Of a stretch of DNA of 64,000 nucleotides, positions 8,119 to 17,757 are shown piece by piece. Under the pieces are notes generated by a model. That model had not been told where the DNA came from and ran no database searches. It saw nothing but the letters and a program-made list of their open reading frames with translations. The translations under genes and the position numbers were made by a program. The DNA is from Scatosoma sp045533485. Its GTDB lineage: Bacteria; Bacillota; Clostridia; Christensenellales; Borkfalkiaceae. Location: positions 1 through 64,000 of the forward strand of contig JAZSHX010000010.1 in assembly GCA_045533485.1 (NCBI GenBank), written 5' to 3'. Position 1 is the first letter of the stretch, and the number at the start of each line of letters is the position of its first letter.

Positions 8119-9375
8119 ATGGATACATTTGTGATAGAAGGCGGACGGCAGCTTTACGGTAAGGTGTCGATACAACGCGCGAAAAATACGGTGTTGCCCA
8201 TTTTAGCTGCGGCAATTTTGACGGATGAACCTGTAAAAATATACGACGTTCCAAATATTGCGGACGTAGAAAATATGCTCCGCATATTAAGTGAGCTTGG
8301 TTGTCAAATCAAACGCCAAAAAGGCTGTACGATTATCGACAGTTGCAACGCAGTATCCCACGAAATTCCGTCACGGCTGACAAGGGAACTGCGTTCTTCC
8401 GTTTTTATGCTGGGTTCCGTTTTAACGCGATTCCGGCGCGCGAAAATATCCTATCCCGGGGGGTGCGACATCGGGCTTAGACCGATTGATTTGCATTTAT
8501 CGGGGTTAAAACGGTTGGGCGTGGAAATCACGGAAGACGGGGGATATATCGAATGCCGCGCGGATAAAATCGTCGGTGCGGAAATTTTGTTGGACTTCCC
8601 AAGCGTAGGCGCAACGGAAAATATTATCCTAGCCGCCGTGAAAGCGGAAGGCGTAACCGTTATTCGCAACGCCGCCAAAGAACCGGAAATTATCGATTTG
8701 CAAAATTTTCTCAATCGTATGGGCGCAAAAATACGCGGCGCAGGCGGCAGTACCGTCGTCGTGGAAGGCGTAAAACGCTTGCAGGGCGTCGAATATACGC
8801 CGATGGGCGACAGGATAGAAGCAGGTACGTATTTAATCGGAGCGGCCATTTGCGGCGGCGAAATTCAAACGGAAGGGGTATTTCCCGAAAATATTGCGGC
8901 ACTTTTACATAAATTGCGTGAAAACGGTTGCAAAATACATACAAAAAATGATAAAATATTATTACAAAGTGCAGGACGGCTCAAAAGCGTCGATTTGGTG
9001 GAAACGATGCCGTTCCCCGGTTTCCCCACTGATTTGCAGGCGCAATATACCACGCTTTGCTGTGTGACTAACGGTACGTCGCTTATCGTGGAAAACTTGT
9101 TTGAAACGCGTTATAAATACGCCGCCGAATTAAAACGTATGGGCGCGGACATCACGGTGCGCGGAAAAACGGCGGTAGTACGCGGTGTGGAGCGTTTACA
9201 CGGTGCGCGCGTAACGGCAGGCGATTTACGCGGCGGCGCGGCGCTTGTTTTGGCGGCGCTTGGTGCGGAAGGGCAAAGCACTGTGATGGACTTGTCGCAC
9301 GTGGATAGGGGCTATGCCGACTTTGAATACAAATTGAAAAAATTAGGCGCAAAAATCCGCCGTGTACGCATATAA
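8119..9375 (+). CDS. murA: UDP-GlcNAc 1-carboxyvinyltransferase
   Basis: MurA transfers enolpyruvate from PEP to UDP-GlcNAc, the committed step of peptidoglycan synthesis and the fosfomycin target. The 418-residue protein keeps Lys22, Arg92 and the catalytic Cys116 within PGGCDIGLRPIDLH; a Cys here predicts fosfomycin sensitivity. Two EPSP-synthase-like lobes give the normal length. A good AAGGAG site precedes the ATG. The gene sits between ftsW and ftsQ, where many Clostridia have murG and murA or murB. Confidence 0.95.
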   Translation: MDTFVIEGGRQLYGKVSIQRAKNTVLPILAAAILTDEPVKIYDVPNIADVENMLRILSELGCQIKRQKGCTIIDSCNAVSHEIPSRLTRELRSSVFMLGSVLTRFRRAKISYPGGCDIGLRPIDLHLSGLKRLGVEITEDGGYIECRADKIVGAEILLDFPSVGATENIILAAVKAEGVTVIRNAAKEPEIIDLQNFLNRMGAKIRGAGGSTVVVEGVKRLQGVEYTPMGDRIEAGTYLIGAAICGGEIQTEGVFPENIAALLHKLRENGCKIHTKNDKILLQSAGRLKSVDLVETMPFPGFPTDLQAQYTTLCCVTNGTSLIVENLFETRYKYAAELKRMGADITVRGKTAVVRGVERLHGARVTAGDLRGGAALVLAALGAEGQSTVMDLSHVDRGYADFEYKLKKLGAKIRRVRI

Positions 9376-9406
9376 GGGGGTACGCTTGCGCCAAAAGGAA
9401 CTACGT

Positions 9407-10204
9407 ATGCGCAAAAAAATATGGATGATACTATTGACGGTTACGCTGTTTTTATCGGGCGTCTTTTTGGGCGTTTCCACCGTTTATCGCACGCAAGAAG
9501 TGACCGTTTGCGCATCGCTCGTTTCCAAAGCGGCGGAGAAAGAAGTGGACGCGTTGCAAGCGGAATTGAACGAAAAATACGATAAAATGAGTATGTTTTC
9601 CGTGGATAAAACGCTTGCGGAGCAAACGATTGCCGCTTACCCGTATTTGCGTATGACGGGCTTTGAAAAATCCTTCCCCAACCGCATTATCATTACGGTT
9701 GCGGAAGACGAAGAATTGTATGCAGTGCAAACAAGCAGCGAAAGCAAAACGCATTATATTCTCAATCAAGACGGCGTAGTTTTGGGCATTAGAGAAGATA
9801 CGAAAAACCGTTCGGATAACGCGGAAAATTTACCGCTTATCGGCTTGACGGCAATGGGCGAAAAGGGCGAAGCGCTCGCGGGTGACACATGCTTGGAAAC
9901 ACTCTTTGCCTTTTTGAAACAAGTGTCGGTTTCACTCAACGGTATCCGCCGCAACGTTGTAGCAGTGGAAGTCATTCGCAAAACGTCTCTGCAAGAAGAA
10001 ACAGTGTTCAAATTGACGATGAGCGAAGGGGTAAATCTTTATGTTCGCAACCCGTCCGTAATGACCAAAGAAAAGGCGGAAACGGCAGTCAACGCATACC
10101 TGTCCCTTACGTCCGAGCAAAAACTCAAAGGAATGATTATGCTTTCGGACGTGGACGGCGAAATAAAATATAACTACAACGCCGTAGATGCGTTTATAGA
10201 GTAA
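9407..10204 (+). CDS. ftsQ: FtsQ/DivIB-like cell division protein
   Basis: A 265-residue bitopic protein: short basic N-terminus, one membrane helix at about residues 5-25, then an extracytoplasmic part. The beginning of that part has the POTRA-like pattern (LAEQTIAAYPYLRMTGFEKSFPNRIIITV) seen in FtsQ and DivIB, followed by the beta domain. These proteins scaffold FtsB/FtsL and regulate FtsWI. The ATG at 9407 has AAAAGGA before it; an upstream TTG at 9386 with AAGGGGG is an alternative and would place the start just after murA. Sequence identity is low, so the name rests on architecture and position between murA and ftsA/ftsZ. Confidence 0.8.
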   Translation: MRKKIWMILLTVTLFLSGVFLGVSTVYRTQEVTVCASLVSKAAEKEVDALQAELNEKYDKMSMFSVDKTLAEQTIAAYPYLRMTGFEKSFPNRIIITVAEDEELYAVQTSSESKTHYILNQDGVVLGIREDTKNRSDNAENLPLIGLTAMGEKGEALAGDTCLETLFAFLKQVSVSLNGIRRNVVAVEVIRKTSLQEETVFKLTMSEGVNLYVRNPSVMTKEKAETAVNAYLSLTSEQKLKGMIMLSDVDGEIKYNYNAVDAFIE

Positions 10205-10221
10205 AAATTAAGTAAAAAAGC

Positions 10222-10253
10222 AAAAAAAGCACGCGTTCGCCGCGTGTTTTTTT
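10222..10253 (+). terminator. Intrinsic terminator after ftsQ
   Basis: CACGCG (10230-10235) pairs with CGCGTG (10241-10246) across a five-base loop, followed by seven T. It ends the murE-ftsQ operon and separates it from the ftsA-like/ftsZ unit. Confidence 0.8.
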
Positions 10254-10263
10254 CGTCTAACCA

Positions 10264-10292
10264 TTGACAAGGGTGGGTTTTTGTTGTATAAT
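10264..10292 (+). promoter_or_regulatory. SigA-type promoter of ftsA-like/ftsZ
   Basis: TTGACA (10264-10269) and TATAAT (10287-10292) are separated by 17 bases, a consensus promoter. The ftsA-like start codon is about 50 bases downstream. Confidence 0.85.
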
Positions 10293-10345
10293 ATATATAA
10301 TAAGCACATTTATACATTATGCGCACACGGAGCGGAGAAAGGGTT

Positions 10346-11530
10346 ATGAAAAACGAAAGCGTTGCCATTTTAGACGTACGTTCGTACGAAATCGTTTTCT
10401 TCCTTGGCTTAAAGGGGGTTAACGATACGTTCGTCTTTTCGGGCACTCACACGGTCAAATACGACGGGTTTTCATCGGAAGGATTTTTCGATGAAGACAA
10501 TTTCCGTAAAGCGGTGGTTGCCGCCATTACGTCCGTTCGTCAAAATTACGATGGGGTAATCGGAGAAATTTACGTGGGCGTACCTGCGCCGTTCGTCACT
10601 GTGCGCACAAAGGGGCACACGCTCTCTTTCCCGTCTAAACGCAAAATTTCCGCAAACGATATCCAAGCGCTGTATGAAAGCGGTTTGAACGATTTGATGG
10701 CGGAAGAAAAATGTATTCGTCATTCGGCTATGTATTTTACGCTTGGCGACAACAGAAAGTATTTTTCTGCGGAAGACTTATGCGGTGTGCCTACCACACT
10801 TTTGAAGGGTGCGCTGTCCTATTATTTTATAAACGATGCGTTTGACCGCGTCACGTCGTCCGTTTTGAAGGATTTGGGCTTTGACGACGTGCATTTCCTG
10901 CCGTCTACCTTGGCGCAAGCTATGTACGTGCTTCCCGAAAGCAAGCGCGAAGGATATGCGTTTTTGCTGGATATCGGGTTCTTGACTTCGTCCGTTTCCG
11001 TCGTCTACGGCAACGGCATCGTTCGTGAAAAAAGCTTTAACTGCGGCTTGGGCACGGTGCTGGTGTCCTTGATGCAATCGCTTGGCGTAGAGTATGCGAT
11101 TGCGGAAGAAATGCTGGAAACGGCAAATATATCGGGCGGCAGCGTACCCAAAGAGTTGATATGGACAAGCGAACGGGAAGAAGTGAGCTTTCCCGTTTGG
11201 AAAATCAACGAAAGCATCAAATACGGCTTGGACGTGCTTTGCGAACAGGTAGACGCCTTTTTCACGGCGTATTACAAAGAAAAATCCAACACGCTTTTGA
11301 TGGTCAATCCGTTGAGCGTAACAGGGGAAGGACTTGGCGGTATCGCAGGTTGCTTAGAGCACGTTTCCAAACGGCTCAATCGCTTAACCGAAGCGGTATA
11401 CCCCGATTTACCTTACTACGATAAACCTGCATTTTCATCGCGGATGTCCCTTTTGAATATGGCGTTGAACGACCGCGTGAAAAAGGGCTGGTTGCGACAA
11501 ATTTTCAATAAACTTGGAGGAAGAAAGTAA
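10346..11530 (+). CDS. Divergent FtsA-like protein
   Basis: A 394-residue protein directly upstream of ftsZ. It follows the FtsA plan: a first actin-like motif (AILDVRSYEI), an SHS2-like insertion (IGEIYVGVPAPFV...), a second motif (LLDIGFLTSSVSVV), a VTGEGLGG adenosine-type motif, and a C-terminal amphipathic helix (KKGWLRQIFNKLGG) that would bind the membrane. The phosphate loops are degenerate: FtsA has DIGGGTT-like sequence where this has DIGFLTS. So it may bind nucleotide poorly or not at all. Its likely job is to tether FtsZ to the membrane. The ATG at 10346 follows GGAGAAAGGG. Confidence 0.75.
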   Translation: MKNESVAILDVRSYEIVFFLGLKGVNDTFVFSGTHTVKYDGFSSEGFFDEDNFRKAVVAAITSVRQNYDGVIGEIYVGVPAPFVTVRTKGHTLSFPSKRKISANDIQALYESGLNDLMAEEKCIRHSAMYFTLGDNRKYFSAEDLCGVPTTLLKGALSYYFINDAFDRVTSSVLKDLGFDDVHFLPSTLAQAMYVLPESKREGYAFLLDIGFLTSSVSVVYGNGIVREKSFNCGLGTVLVSLMQSLGVEYAIAEEMLETANISGGSVPKELIWTSEREEVSFPVWKINESIKYGLDVLCEQVDAFFTAYYKEKSNTLLMVNPLSVTGEGLGGIAGCLEHVSKRLNRLTEAVYPDLPYYDKPAFSSRMSLLNMALNDRVKKGWLRQIFNKLGGRK

Positions 11531-12913
11531 ATGATGAACGAATATAACGGCTATTTAGAGCAAGACGCATACGGCGACGTGGGCTATACCCCTGCAGCGC
11601 AGGAAAAAACGGAAAACAACAACCTTTCGGGCGTTGCGAAAATTAAAGTAGTCGGCGTAGGCGGCGCAGGCAATAACGCCGTGGATAGATTGATTGAATC
11701 GGGCTTGGAAGGCGCAGAATACGTAGTCGTCAACACCGACAATCAAGCGTTGGCTCGTTCGCGTGCGCAAAACCGCGTGCAAATCGGCGTAAAGCTTACC
11801 AAGGGCTTAGGCGCAGGCGCAGACCCCGGTATCGGTAAAGCCGCGGCGGAAGAAAACAAAGAAGATATCCAAAAATACTTACAAGACACCGATTTACTGT
11901 TTATTACGGCAGGTATGGGCGGCGGCACGGGTACGGGCGCAGCGCCCGTCATCGCGCGTTTAGCCAAGGAAATGAAAATTTTAACGGTGGCTGTGGTTAC
12001 GTTGCCCTTTACCTTTGAAGCCAAACGCAGAATGGACAACGCGCTTGCAGGTATTGAAGAATTGAAAAAATCGGTAGACGCGATTATCACCATCCCCAAC
12101 GATAAAATCCGTCAGGTCGTTCCTAAAGGAACGTCGTTTGCGGAATCGCTGAAAGTGGCGGACGAAGTATTGCGCCAAGGTATTCGCGGTATCGCGGAAT
12201 TGATTGTAAAACCTTCGCTTATCAACCTTGACTTTGCGGACGTAAAAACTACGCTCAAAGGGCGCGGCGTAGCGCATATGGGTATCGGTGTGGCAAAGGG
12301 CGAAAAACGCATTTCCGACGCCGTTCGTTGCGCCGTTTGCAGTCCTTTGCTGAACACGACCATTGAAGGCGCAAGCTCCGTCATTTTGAACATTATCGGC
12401 GGTAAAGATTTATCGCTTGACGAAGTGGGTATGGCGGCGGATTTGGTGAAAGGCGTTATCGATTATTCGGCGAACGTAATTTTCGGCGCTTGTATCGACG
12501 AAAGTATGTCGGACGAAGTGGAAGTGGTGATTATTGCTACGGGTTTTAACGACGGACAAAACGCGCCTATAGCAAGCGCGCACGAAACGGCTATGCGTCA
12601 AGCGTCTATGCTTTCGCAAAAAATCGATTACGCGTATAATGATAGGGTAACCGCAACGCCGCAAGCCCCGTTTGCATACGCGCAGCCTGCGAATCCCGCG
12701 CAAAGCTTTGCGCCTACGCAAGTGTTCACGCCCGACGTGATACCCCCCGTGCAACCGATCAACCCGATGCAACCCGTTGCCCCCGCGCAGCCCGTTGCGC
12801 CCTTTGAACCGGACGATCCCATTCCCGAACCTGCACAAGAAGAAACGAAGGATAGAAAACACCGTCCTAAATTCGTCGATTTCTTTATGAAGCGCAATGG
12901 CGACAATAAATAA
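11531..12913 (+). CDS. ftsZ: Cell division GTPase FtsZ
   Basis: The tubulin-like protein that forms the division ring. It has the GTP-binding loop GGGTGTG, VVNTDNQAL, the T7 loop NLDFADVKT and the normal globular core. Before the core is an N-terminal extension of about 35 residues. After it comes a Pro/Ala/Gln-rich linker of about 80 residues and the conserved C-terminal peptide-like segment KFVDFFMKRNGDNK that should bind the FtsA-like protein. It starts immediately after the ftsA-like stop, with GGAGG ten bases upstream, so the two are co-translated in a fixed ratio. Confidence 0.97.
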   Translation: MMNEYNGYLEQDAYGDVGYTPAAQEKTENNNLSGVAKIKVVGVGGAGNNAVDRLIESGLEGAEYVVVNTDNQALARSRAQNRVQIGVKLTKGLGAGADPGIGKAAAEENKEDIQKYLQDTDLLFITAGMGGGTGTGAAPVIARLAKEMKILTVAVVTLPFTFEAKRRMDNALAGIEELKKSVDAIITIPNDKIRQVVPKGTSFAESLKVADEVLRQGIRGIAELIVKPSLINLDFADVKTTLKGRGVAHMGIGVAKGEKRISDAVRCAVCSPLLNTTIEGASSVILNIIGGKDLSLDEVGMAADLVKGVIDYSANVIFGACIDESMSDEVEVVIIATGFNDGQNAPIASAHETAMRQASMLSQKIDYAYNDRVTATPQAPFAYAQPANPAQSFAPTQVFTPDVIPPVQPINPMQPVAPAQPVAPFEPDDPIPEPAQEETKDRKHRPKFVDFFMKRNGDNK

Positions 12914-12918
12914 AAATA

Positions 12919-12956
12919 CAAGCGATATGCAAAACTGCGTATCGCTTTGTTTTTTG
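12919..12956 (+). terminator. Intrinsic terminator after ftsZ
   Basis: AGCGATA (12921-12927) pairs with TATCGCT (12940-12946), followed by a T-rich run. Confidence 0.75.
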
Positions 12957-13020
12957 TCCAAAATATAACTTTTTGTTATATCATGGCATAAAAATTGCGC
13001 AAACAGCATACATATATGCT

Positions 13021-14367
13021 ATGGCTTTAAGGGGTTTAGAAAAAATTAAAACGCTGTATTTTATCGGCATCGGCGGTATCAGTATGAGTGCGCTTGCAAA
13101 GCTTATGCGCTGTTATGGTTACGGCGTATGCGGCAGTGATGCGCAAAACAACGAACAGATAGAAAAGCTTGCGCTTTTGGGTGTGAGTGTGTATATCGGC
13201 GCAGACGGGACGAGAGTGGCGCTGCGCAGGTGCGACGCCGTTGTTTATACGGACGCTATAGCGGAAAATCACGAAGAATTTCAAGCGGCAAAGGCGTTAA
13301 AAAAACGCATTTTATCACGTGCGGAGCTGCTTAAAATCGTTTGTGAAAACGCAGGACGTACGCTCGCCGTTGCAGGCAGTCACGGCAAAACCACTTGCAC
13401 GTCTATGTGCGCACACGCGCTTCTCAGTACGGGCGTACCGTTTGCCGCGCATATCGGTGGCGAAGACGCATTGTTTGACAATTTTCATTATTCGGGCATA
13501 GAATATTTCGTGACGGAAGCGTGCGAGTATAAACAAAACTTATTGCAAATCGCGGCGGATAGCGCCATCGTTTTGAATATCGACAACGACCATATGGAGT
13601 GTTATAACGACGAAAATCACCTGACAAACTGCTTTTATCAATATGCGGCAAAAGCCAAAACGGCGTTTGTTTGTGCGGACGATGCGCGTTGTTTATCCCT
13701 TGGTGATTTTGCCACGTTCGGTATTCGCAATCCGCTTGCAGATTACCGTGCTGTAGATTTGCGCGCGAACGGCGAACGGTATGCTTTTACCGTGGAAGAA
13801 TACGGAAAAGCGCTGTGTCGCTTGCGATTAAAAGCCATCGGCAAATGCAACGTGTACAATGCCTTGGCGGCGTTTGCGGCGTTGCGGTCGTTTGGTTTTG
13901 ACGAACGGCAAATTTGTAAGGGTATAGAAAATTTCCAAGCGGTAAAGCGCAGGTTTGAAAGGATAGGGCAATACCGCGGCGCAACAGTCATTTGCGATTA
14001 TGCGCACCATCCGCGTGAAATAACGGCAACGATAGCGACGGCAAAAGGCGTATGCAAGGGCAAGCTGTTCGTCGTGTTTCAACCGCATACCTATTCGCGC
14101 ACGAAATTGCTTATGCCGCAGTTTATAGAAACGTTAAAAAGTATAGAACGCTTGATGATTTATAAAACGTACGCCGCAAGGGAAAAATACGACGAAGAAG
14201 GCAGTGCGGAAACGCTGGCAAAGCAGGTGGGCAACAGCTTGTATTCGGACAATATCTACACCTTAAAAACTTGGATAAAAACGACGGTCAGGGAAGGGGA
14301 CACCCTGCTGTTTTTGGGCGCAGGGGACATTTATCACGTAGCGCAATATTTGGTAAAATCGTTATAA
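13021..14367 (+). CDS. murC: UDP-MurNAc L-alanine ligase
   Basis: MurC adds the first L-alanine to UDP-MurNAc. The protein has the N-terminal glycine motif FIGIGGISMSALA, the ATP loop GSHGKTT, EACEYKQ, NIDNDHMECY and the late YAHHP motif, all normal for MurC, with about 448 residues. The ATG at 13021 fits the family N-terminus (short lead to LYFIGIGG), though no convincing ribosome site precedes it; an earlier start at 12973 would add 16 residues with no counterpart in relatives. It stands alone between two terminators instead of with murB. Confidence 0.93.
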   Translation: MALRGLEKIKTLYFIGIGGISMSALAKLMRCYGYGVCGSDAQNNEQIEKLALLGVSVYIGADGTRVALRRCDAVVYTDAIAENHEEFQAAKALKKRILSRAELLKIVCENAGRTLAVAGSHGKTTCTSMCAHALLSTGVPFAAHIGGEDALFDNFHYSGIEYFVTEACEYKQNLLQIAADSAIVLNIDNDHMECYNDENHLTNCFYQYAAKAKTAFVCADDARCLSLGDFATFGIRNPLADYRAVDLRANGERYAFTVEEYGKALCRLRLKAIGKCNVYNALAAFAALRSFGFDERQICKGIENFQAVKRRFERIGQYRGATVICDYAHHPREITATIATAKGVCKGKLFVVFQPHTYSRTKLLMPQFIETLKSIERLMIYKTYAAREKYDEEGSAETLAKQVGNSLYSDNIYTLKTWIKTTVREGDTLLFLGAGDIYHVAQYLVKSL

Positions 14368-14382
14368 AAAATAAAAATCGAC

Positions 14383-14433
14383 GGCGAAAGAACGAGAAAA
14401 TGAAAAAACTTGTTTTTTTCGCCCATTTTTTTA
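14383..14433 (+). terminator. Probable intrinsic terminator after murC
   Basis: GGCGAAA (14383-14389) can pair with TTTCGCC (14417-14423) across a long A/T-rich loop, followed by seven T. The loop is large, so this is a weaker call. Confidence 0.5.
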
Positions 14434-14444
14434 TCGTCAAACTA

Positions 14445-14473
14445 TTGAAAAATGTAAAAAAAAATGTTATAAT
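14445..14473 (+). promoter_or_regulatory. SigA-type promoter of ftsK
   Basis: TTGAAA (14445-14450), 17 bases, TATAAT (14468-14473); ftsK begins 32 bases later with AAGGAG before the ATG. Confidence 0.8.
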
Positions 14474-14505
14474 AAATAGGTATAACTGCAAGGAGAGTAA
14501 ACTGG

Positions 14506-17500
14506 ATGAAAAAAGAAGGTTTATCTACAGATAAAAAAGTGGAGAAAAAGCAATCGGATTTGGTGACGAAAGAAAGTTTATGCGCCGTTTGCGCGCTCTT
14601 TTCACTGGTCGCGATTTTTATTTTATGCACGCGCGCGCTCGTATTCGGCGATATCGGTTTGGCGTTGCATGCGCTTTTAACGGGCTTGTTCGGTTACGCC
14701 GCTTATCCCGTAATGCTGGGTGCGTTGTATTTGTCCGTTATGGGCTTGCTTGGCGTGCGCTTGATAAAAAACCGTAAGCTTTTCGCTTGCATTATCGGCA
14801 TAGCCGTTTCCGCTTTGTTGGTTGTGCATACCGCCACCACGTATTCGTGGGATATGCAAGGATATATCGCAAAATGCTTCCGCGCAGGCGAGCAATTCCC
14901 CAAATGCACGACGTTTGGATTTGTCGGCGGCGTTTTGGTATGGCTGGTAAGCGCAGCTACGACCAAAGCAGGGGCAATCGTAATCTTTTCAGCGGCTACG
15001 GCGTTTTTGGGCTATTTGACCTACCTTGTCGTGAAGAAAAACCAAGGACAACCCAAACAAGCGGCAGTGCAACAAACGGGTAGCCAAGCAGTCAACGCTC
15101 CCACGCCCGTGGAAATTCCGCTTACCGCGTCTAAATATACGGAAACGGCAATTTCCCAACAACCTACGCAATCTGCGCCTGCGCCCATCGAAATTTCGCC
15201 AACGGAAAGCGTAGCGTATGCCAAGGAGCAAACGCCTACGTTTACGCTGGACGACGAGCCGATGACAAAGCCGCAATCTGCGCAACCTGCAAGCGGTGCG
15301 TTTTCTCCGTTTGGCAGATTGCAGGATATGAAGCCCGTGGAACAGCCCAGCGGCAGTTCGTATGAAAACACGCGTGAATTTTTGTTCGGTGTTTCCCCTG
15401 CGGAAAATTATCAACGCAACTTGATTTTCGACGCTAACGCAAACGTGAATAAGCGCAAATTAGACGCAACGTCTGCGCAAAATACACCTATACAGCAAAA
15501 CGGATACAATTCCTACGTAGACGCGTATCAAGACAGTATAAACAACGAAAATCGCGTGCGTCCGCAAATGGTGTTCGGGAACGATCAAAGCCAGCCTTTG
15601 CAAAGCAGTGCGCCTGCCATCACTCCGTTAGAGCCGATGCCCACGCCGCCTCTTGAACCGATTGCGCCCGTTGCGCCCCAGTCGTATTTGGATGAACAAA
15701 CGGACGATTACGCGCCCCGTTATGAAGAACGGGCGGAGCAACCCGAAGAAGAATTTATTTCCACGCGCGAAGAACAACCGCGCCGTCACGATTATATGGA
15801 TTTGTTCTCTCCCCAAAACCCCAACGTATTCGGGGATGAGGAAGAAGACAGAGCGTTTGCCGATCAAACGTTTTCGCGCCGTCCGTCGTTGGAAGATGAA
15901 AGGGACGAGCGTACAAGCGAACGTTTGGATTTTGAACGCGACAACGCGCGCATTTTTGAAGAAAGCCTAGAAGAAACGATAGACGAACGCATAGACGAAC
16001 GCATAGACGAACGTGAAACGCGCCGCGGTATCGACATTTTCGACAGCGAAGAACGCGCGCCGCAAAAGGACGATTTGTACACGCTCCGTGCGGATGAACC
16101 TACGCCCACGCGCGGCGAAGAAACGTTTGAAATTGAAGAACGCAATTCGCGTTTTGAAATACAGGACAGAGACGACACGTTTGAAACAAGCGCGCGCACG
16201 TTTGAAGCGGAACAACCTGCGCCCAAAGCGGCAGTGCAGCCGCCCAAGCAAGAAGAAATTGCGCCTGCGCCCCCCAAACCGCGCGTAATCCGTCCCTACG
16301 TTCGCGTCCCTATCGACGATTTTGATTGCCGCGACGTAGAACCTATGCAAGATCCGCAAGCGGTGGAAGAAACCAAGGAAACGATTATCGCAACGCTGGA
16401 AGATTTCAAGGTAAGCGGCGCGTCGATTGCGTCCGTAACGTTCGGTCCTACGGTTACCCGTTACAACGTAACCATTCCACGTAACATTTCCCCCAGAAAA
16501 GTCGTTTCGCTGGATCAATCGATTGCGATAAGCTTGCGTTGCAGCGGCGTAAACGTATATCCTAACTATGAAGACGGCGTTGTTAGTATCGAAGTTCCCA
16601 ACGCGGAAAGACAATTCGTACAGCTTGGCTGTATGCTTACGGGCAACACGTTCGTCAACGCAAATTCGTCGTCGTTGATGTTCACGATGGGTAAAGACGT
16701 AGCCAACCGCAAGGTATACGGCGATATCTCCAAAATGACGCACTTGTTGGTAGCAGGTTCGTCGGGTTCGGGTAAAAGCGTATTCTTGGGCGCATTGATT
16801 ATCAGCTTGATTTATAAATATTCACCCGAAGAATTGCGTTTGATTTTGATTGACCCGAAAAAGACGGAATTTGTGCTGTATAACAACTTGCCGCACTTAA
16901 TGATTGACGAAATCATCACGGACGTGCATAAATCGGTGCAAAGCTTGAACTGGGCAATCGGGGAAATGAACCGCCGTTACGGCTTGTTTGAAAAAATGAG
17001 CCGCGCCGGTACGTACGTTGTCAACCTTGACCAGTACAACGCACAGCTCAAAAAGGAAGAACGCTTGCCGAAAATCGTTATCATCATCGACGAGCTTGCC
17101 GATTTGATGCTTGCCGCAAAGAAAGACATTGAAGACAGAATACAAAATCTCACGCAAAAAGCGCGTGCGGCAGGTATTCACTTAGTAGTGGCAACCCAAC
17201 GCCCGTCCACGGACGTTATCACGGGCGTTATCAAGAGCAACCTGGCGACCCGTATCGCGTTTGCCGTAGCAACCGACGTCGATTCGCGCGTTATTTTAGA
17301 CCAATCGGGCGCACAAAAATTGCTTGGCAAAGGCGACTTCCTGTACACGATGCAGGGCATTAACACGCCCGTCCGTGTACAAAGCGCGTTCATTTCGTCG
17401 GAAGATTCGCAAAAAGTGGTCAACTTTATCAAAGCCAACAACGAAGCGTATTACGACCAAGAAGCCACGGCGTTTATCAACAACGCGCGCGGCGGCGGTA

Positions 17501-17748
17501 ACGACGCAAGGGGCGGTAGCGACGAAGTAGAGCCCGTGTATATCGATGCGTTGCGCTATGTGATTTTAAGTGAAAACGCGTCCATTTCCATGATTCAAAG
17601 AAAATGCTCCGTCGGCTTTAACAAGGCAGGCAAAATTGTTGAGTGGATGGAAGAAATGGGCTACATTTCCGGCTTTGAAGGCGGTTCAAGAGCAAGAAAA
17701 GTGCTTATTAGCAGAGAAGAATTTGAAAGTAAGTACGGTTCGTTATAA
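14506..17748 (+). CDS. ftsK: DNA translocase FtsK/SpoIIIE
   Basis: A 1080-residue septal DNA pump that clears chromosomes from the closing septum. The first 180 residues hold four membrane helices. A long acidic, Pro/Gln/Arg-rich linker (about 190-600) follows. Then comes the motor with Walker A GSSGSGKS (about 750-758), LRLILIDPKK, Walker B IVIIIDELADLM and VATQRPSTDVITG, and last the winged-helix gamma domain (AISMIQRKCSVGFNKAGKIVEWMEEMG-like) that reads KOPS/SRS-type sequences. The linker contains a perfect 12-base tandem triplication (see repeat). It leads an operon that continues into rimO with a 9-base gap. Confidence 0.96.
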   Translation: MKKEGLSTDKKVEKKQSDLVTKESLCAVCALFSLVAIFILCTRALVFGDIGLALHALLTGLFGYAAYPVMLGALYLSVMGLLGVRLIKNRKLFACIIGIAVSALLVVHTATTYSWDMQGYIAKCFRAGEQFPKCTTFGFVGGVLVWLVSAATTKAGAIVIFSAATAFLGYLTYLVVKKNQGQPKQAAVQQTGSQAVNAPTPVEIPLTASKYTETAISQQPTQSAPAPIEISPTESVAYAKEQTPTFTLDDEPMTKPQSAQPASGAFSPFGRLQDMKPVEQPSGSSYENTREFLFGVSPAENYQRNLIFDANANVNKRKLDATSAQNTPIQQNGYNSYVDAYQDSINNENRVRPQMVFGNDQSQPLQSSAPAITPLEPMPTPPLEPIAPVAPQSYLDEQTDDYAPRYEERAEQPEEEFISTREEQPRRHDYMDLFSPQNPNVFGDEEEDRAFADQTFSRRPSLEDERDERTSERLDFERDNARIFEESLEETIDERIDERIDERETRRGIDIFDSEERAPQKDDLYTLRADEPTPTRGEETFEIEERNSRFEIQDRDDTFETSARTFEAEQPAPKAAVQPPKQEEIAPAPPKPRVIRPYVRVPIDDFDCRDVEPMQDPQAVEETKETIIATLEDFKVSGASIASVTFGPTVTRYNVTIPRNISPRKVVSLDQSIAISLRCSGVNVYPNYEDGVVSIEVPNAERQFVQLGCMLTGNTFVNANSSSLMFTMGKDVANRKVYGDISKMTHLLVAGSSGSGKSVFLGALIISLIYKYSPEELRLILIDPKKTEFVLYNNLPHLMIDEIITDVHKSVQSLNWAIGEMNRRYGLFEKMSRAGTYVVNLDQYNAQLKKEERLPKIVIIIDELADLMLAAKKDIEDRIQNLTQKARAAGIHLVVATQRPSTDVITGVIKSNLATRIAFAVATDVDSRVILDQSGAQKLLGKGDFLYTMQGINTPVRVQSAFISSEDSQKVVNFIKANNEAYYDQEATAFINNARGGGNDARGGSDEVEPVYIDALRYVILSENASISMIQRKCSVGFNKAGKIVEWMEEMGYISGFEGGSRARKVLISREEFESKYGSL
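15979..16014 (+). repeat. Three 12-base tandem repeats inside ftsK linker
   Basis: ATAGACGAACGC is repeated three times in frame (last base differs in the third copy), giving IDER three times in the acidic linker of FtsK. It looks like a recent slippage expansion in a tolerant region. Confidence 0.9.
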
Positions 17749-17757
17749 GGAAAAACT

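Noticed and set aside
12973..13020. Longer N-terminus for MurC
   Set aside because: Relatives start a few residues before the glycine-rich motif, and the extra stretch lies right after a terminator with no ribosome site.
15967..16743. Minus-strand frame opposite the ftsK linker and motor
   Set aside because: Low-complexity shadow of the Glu/Arg-rich linker, no start signals.
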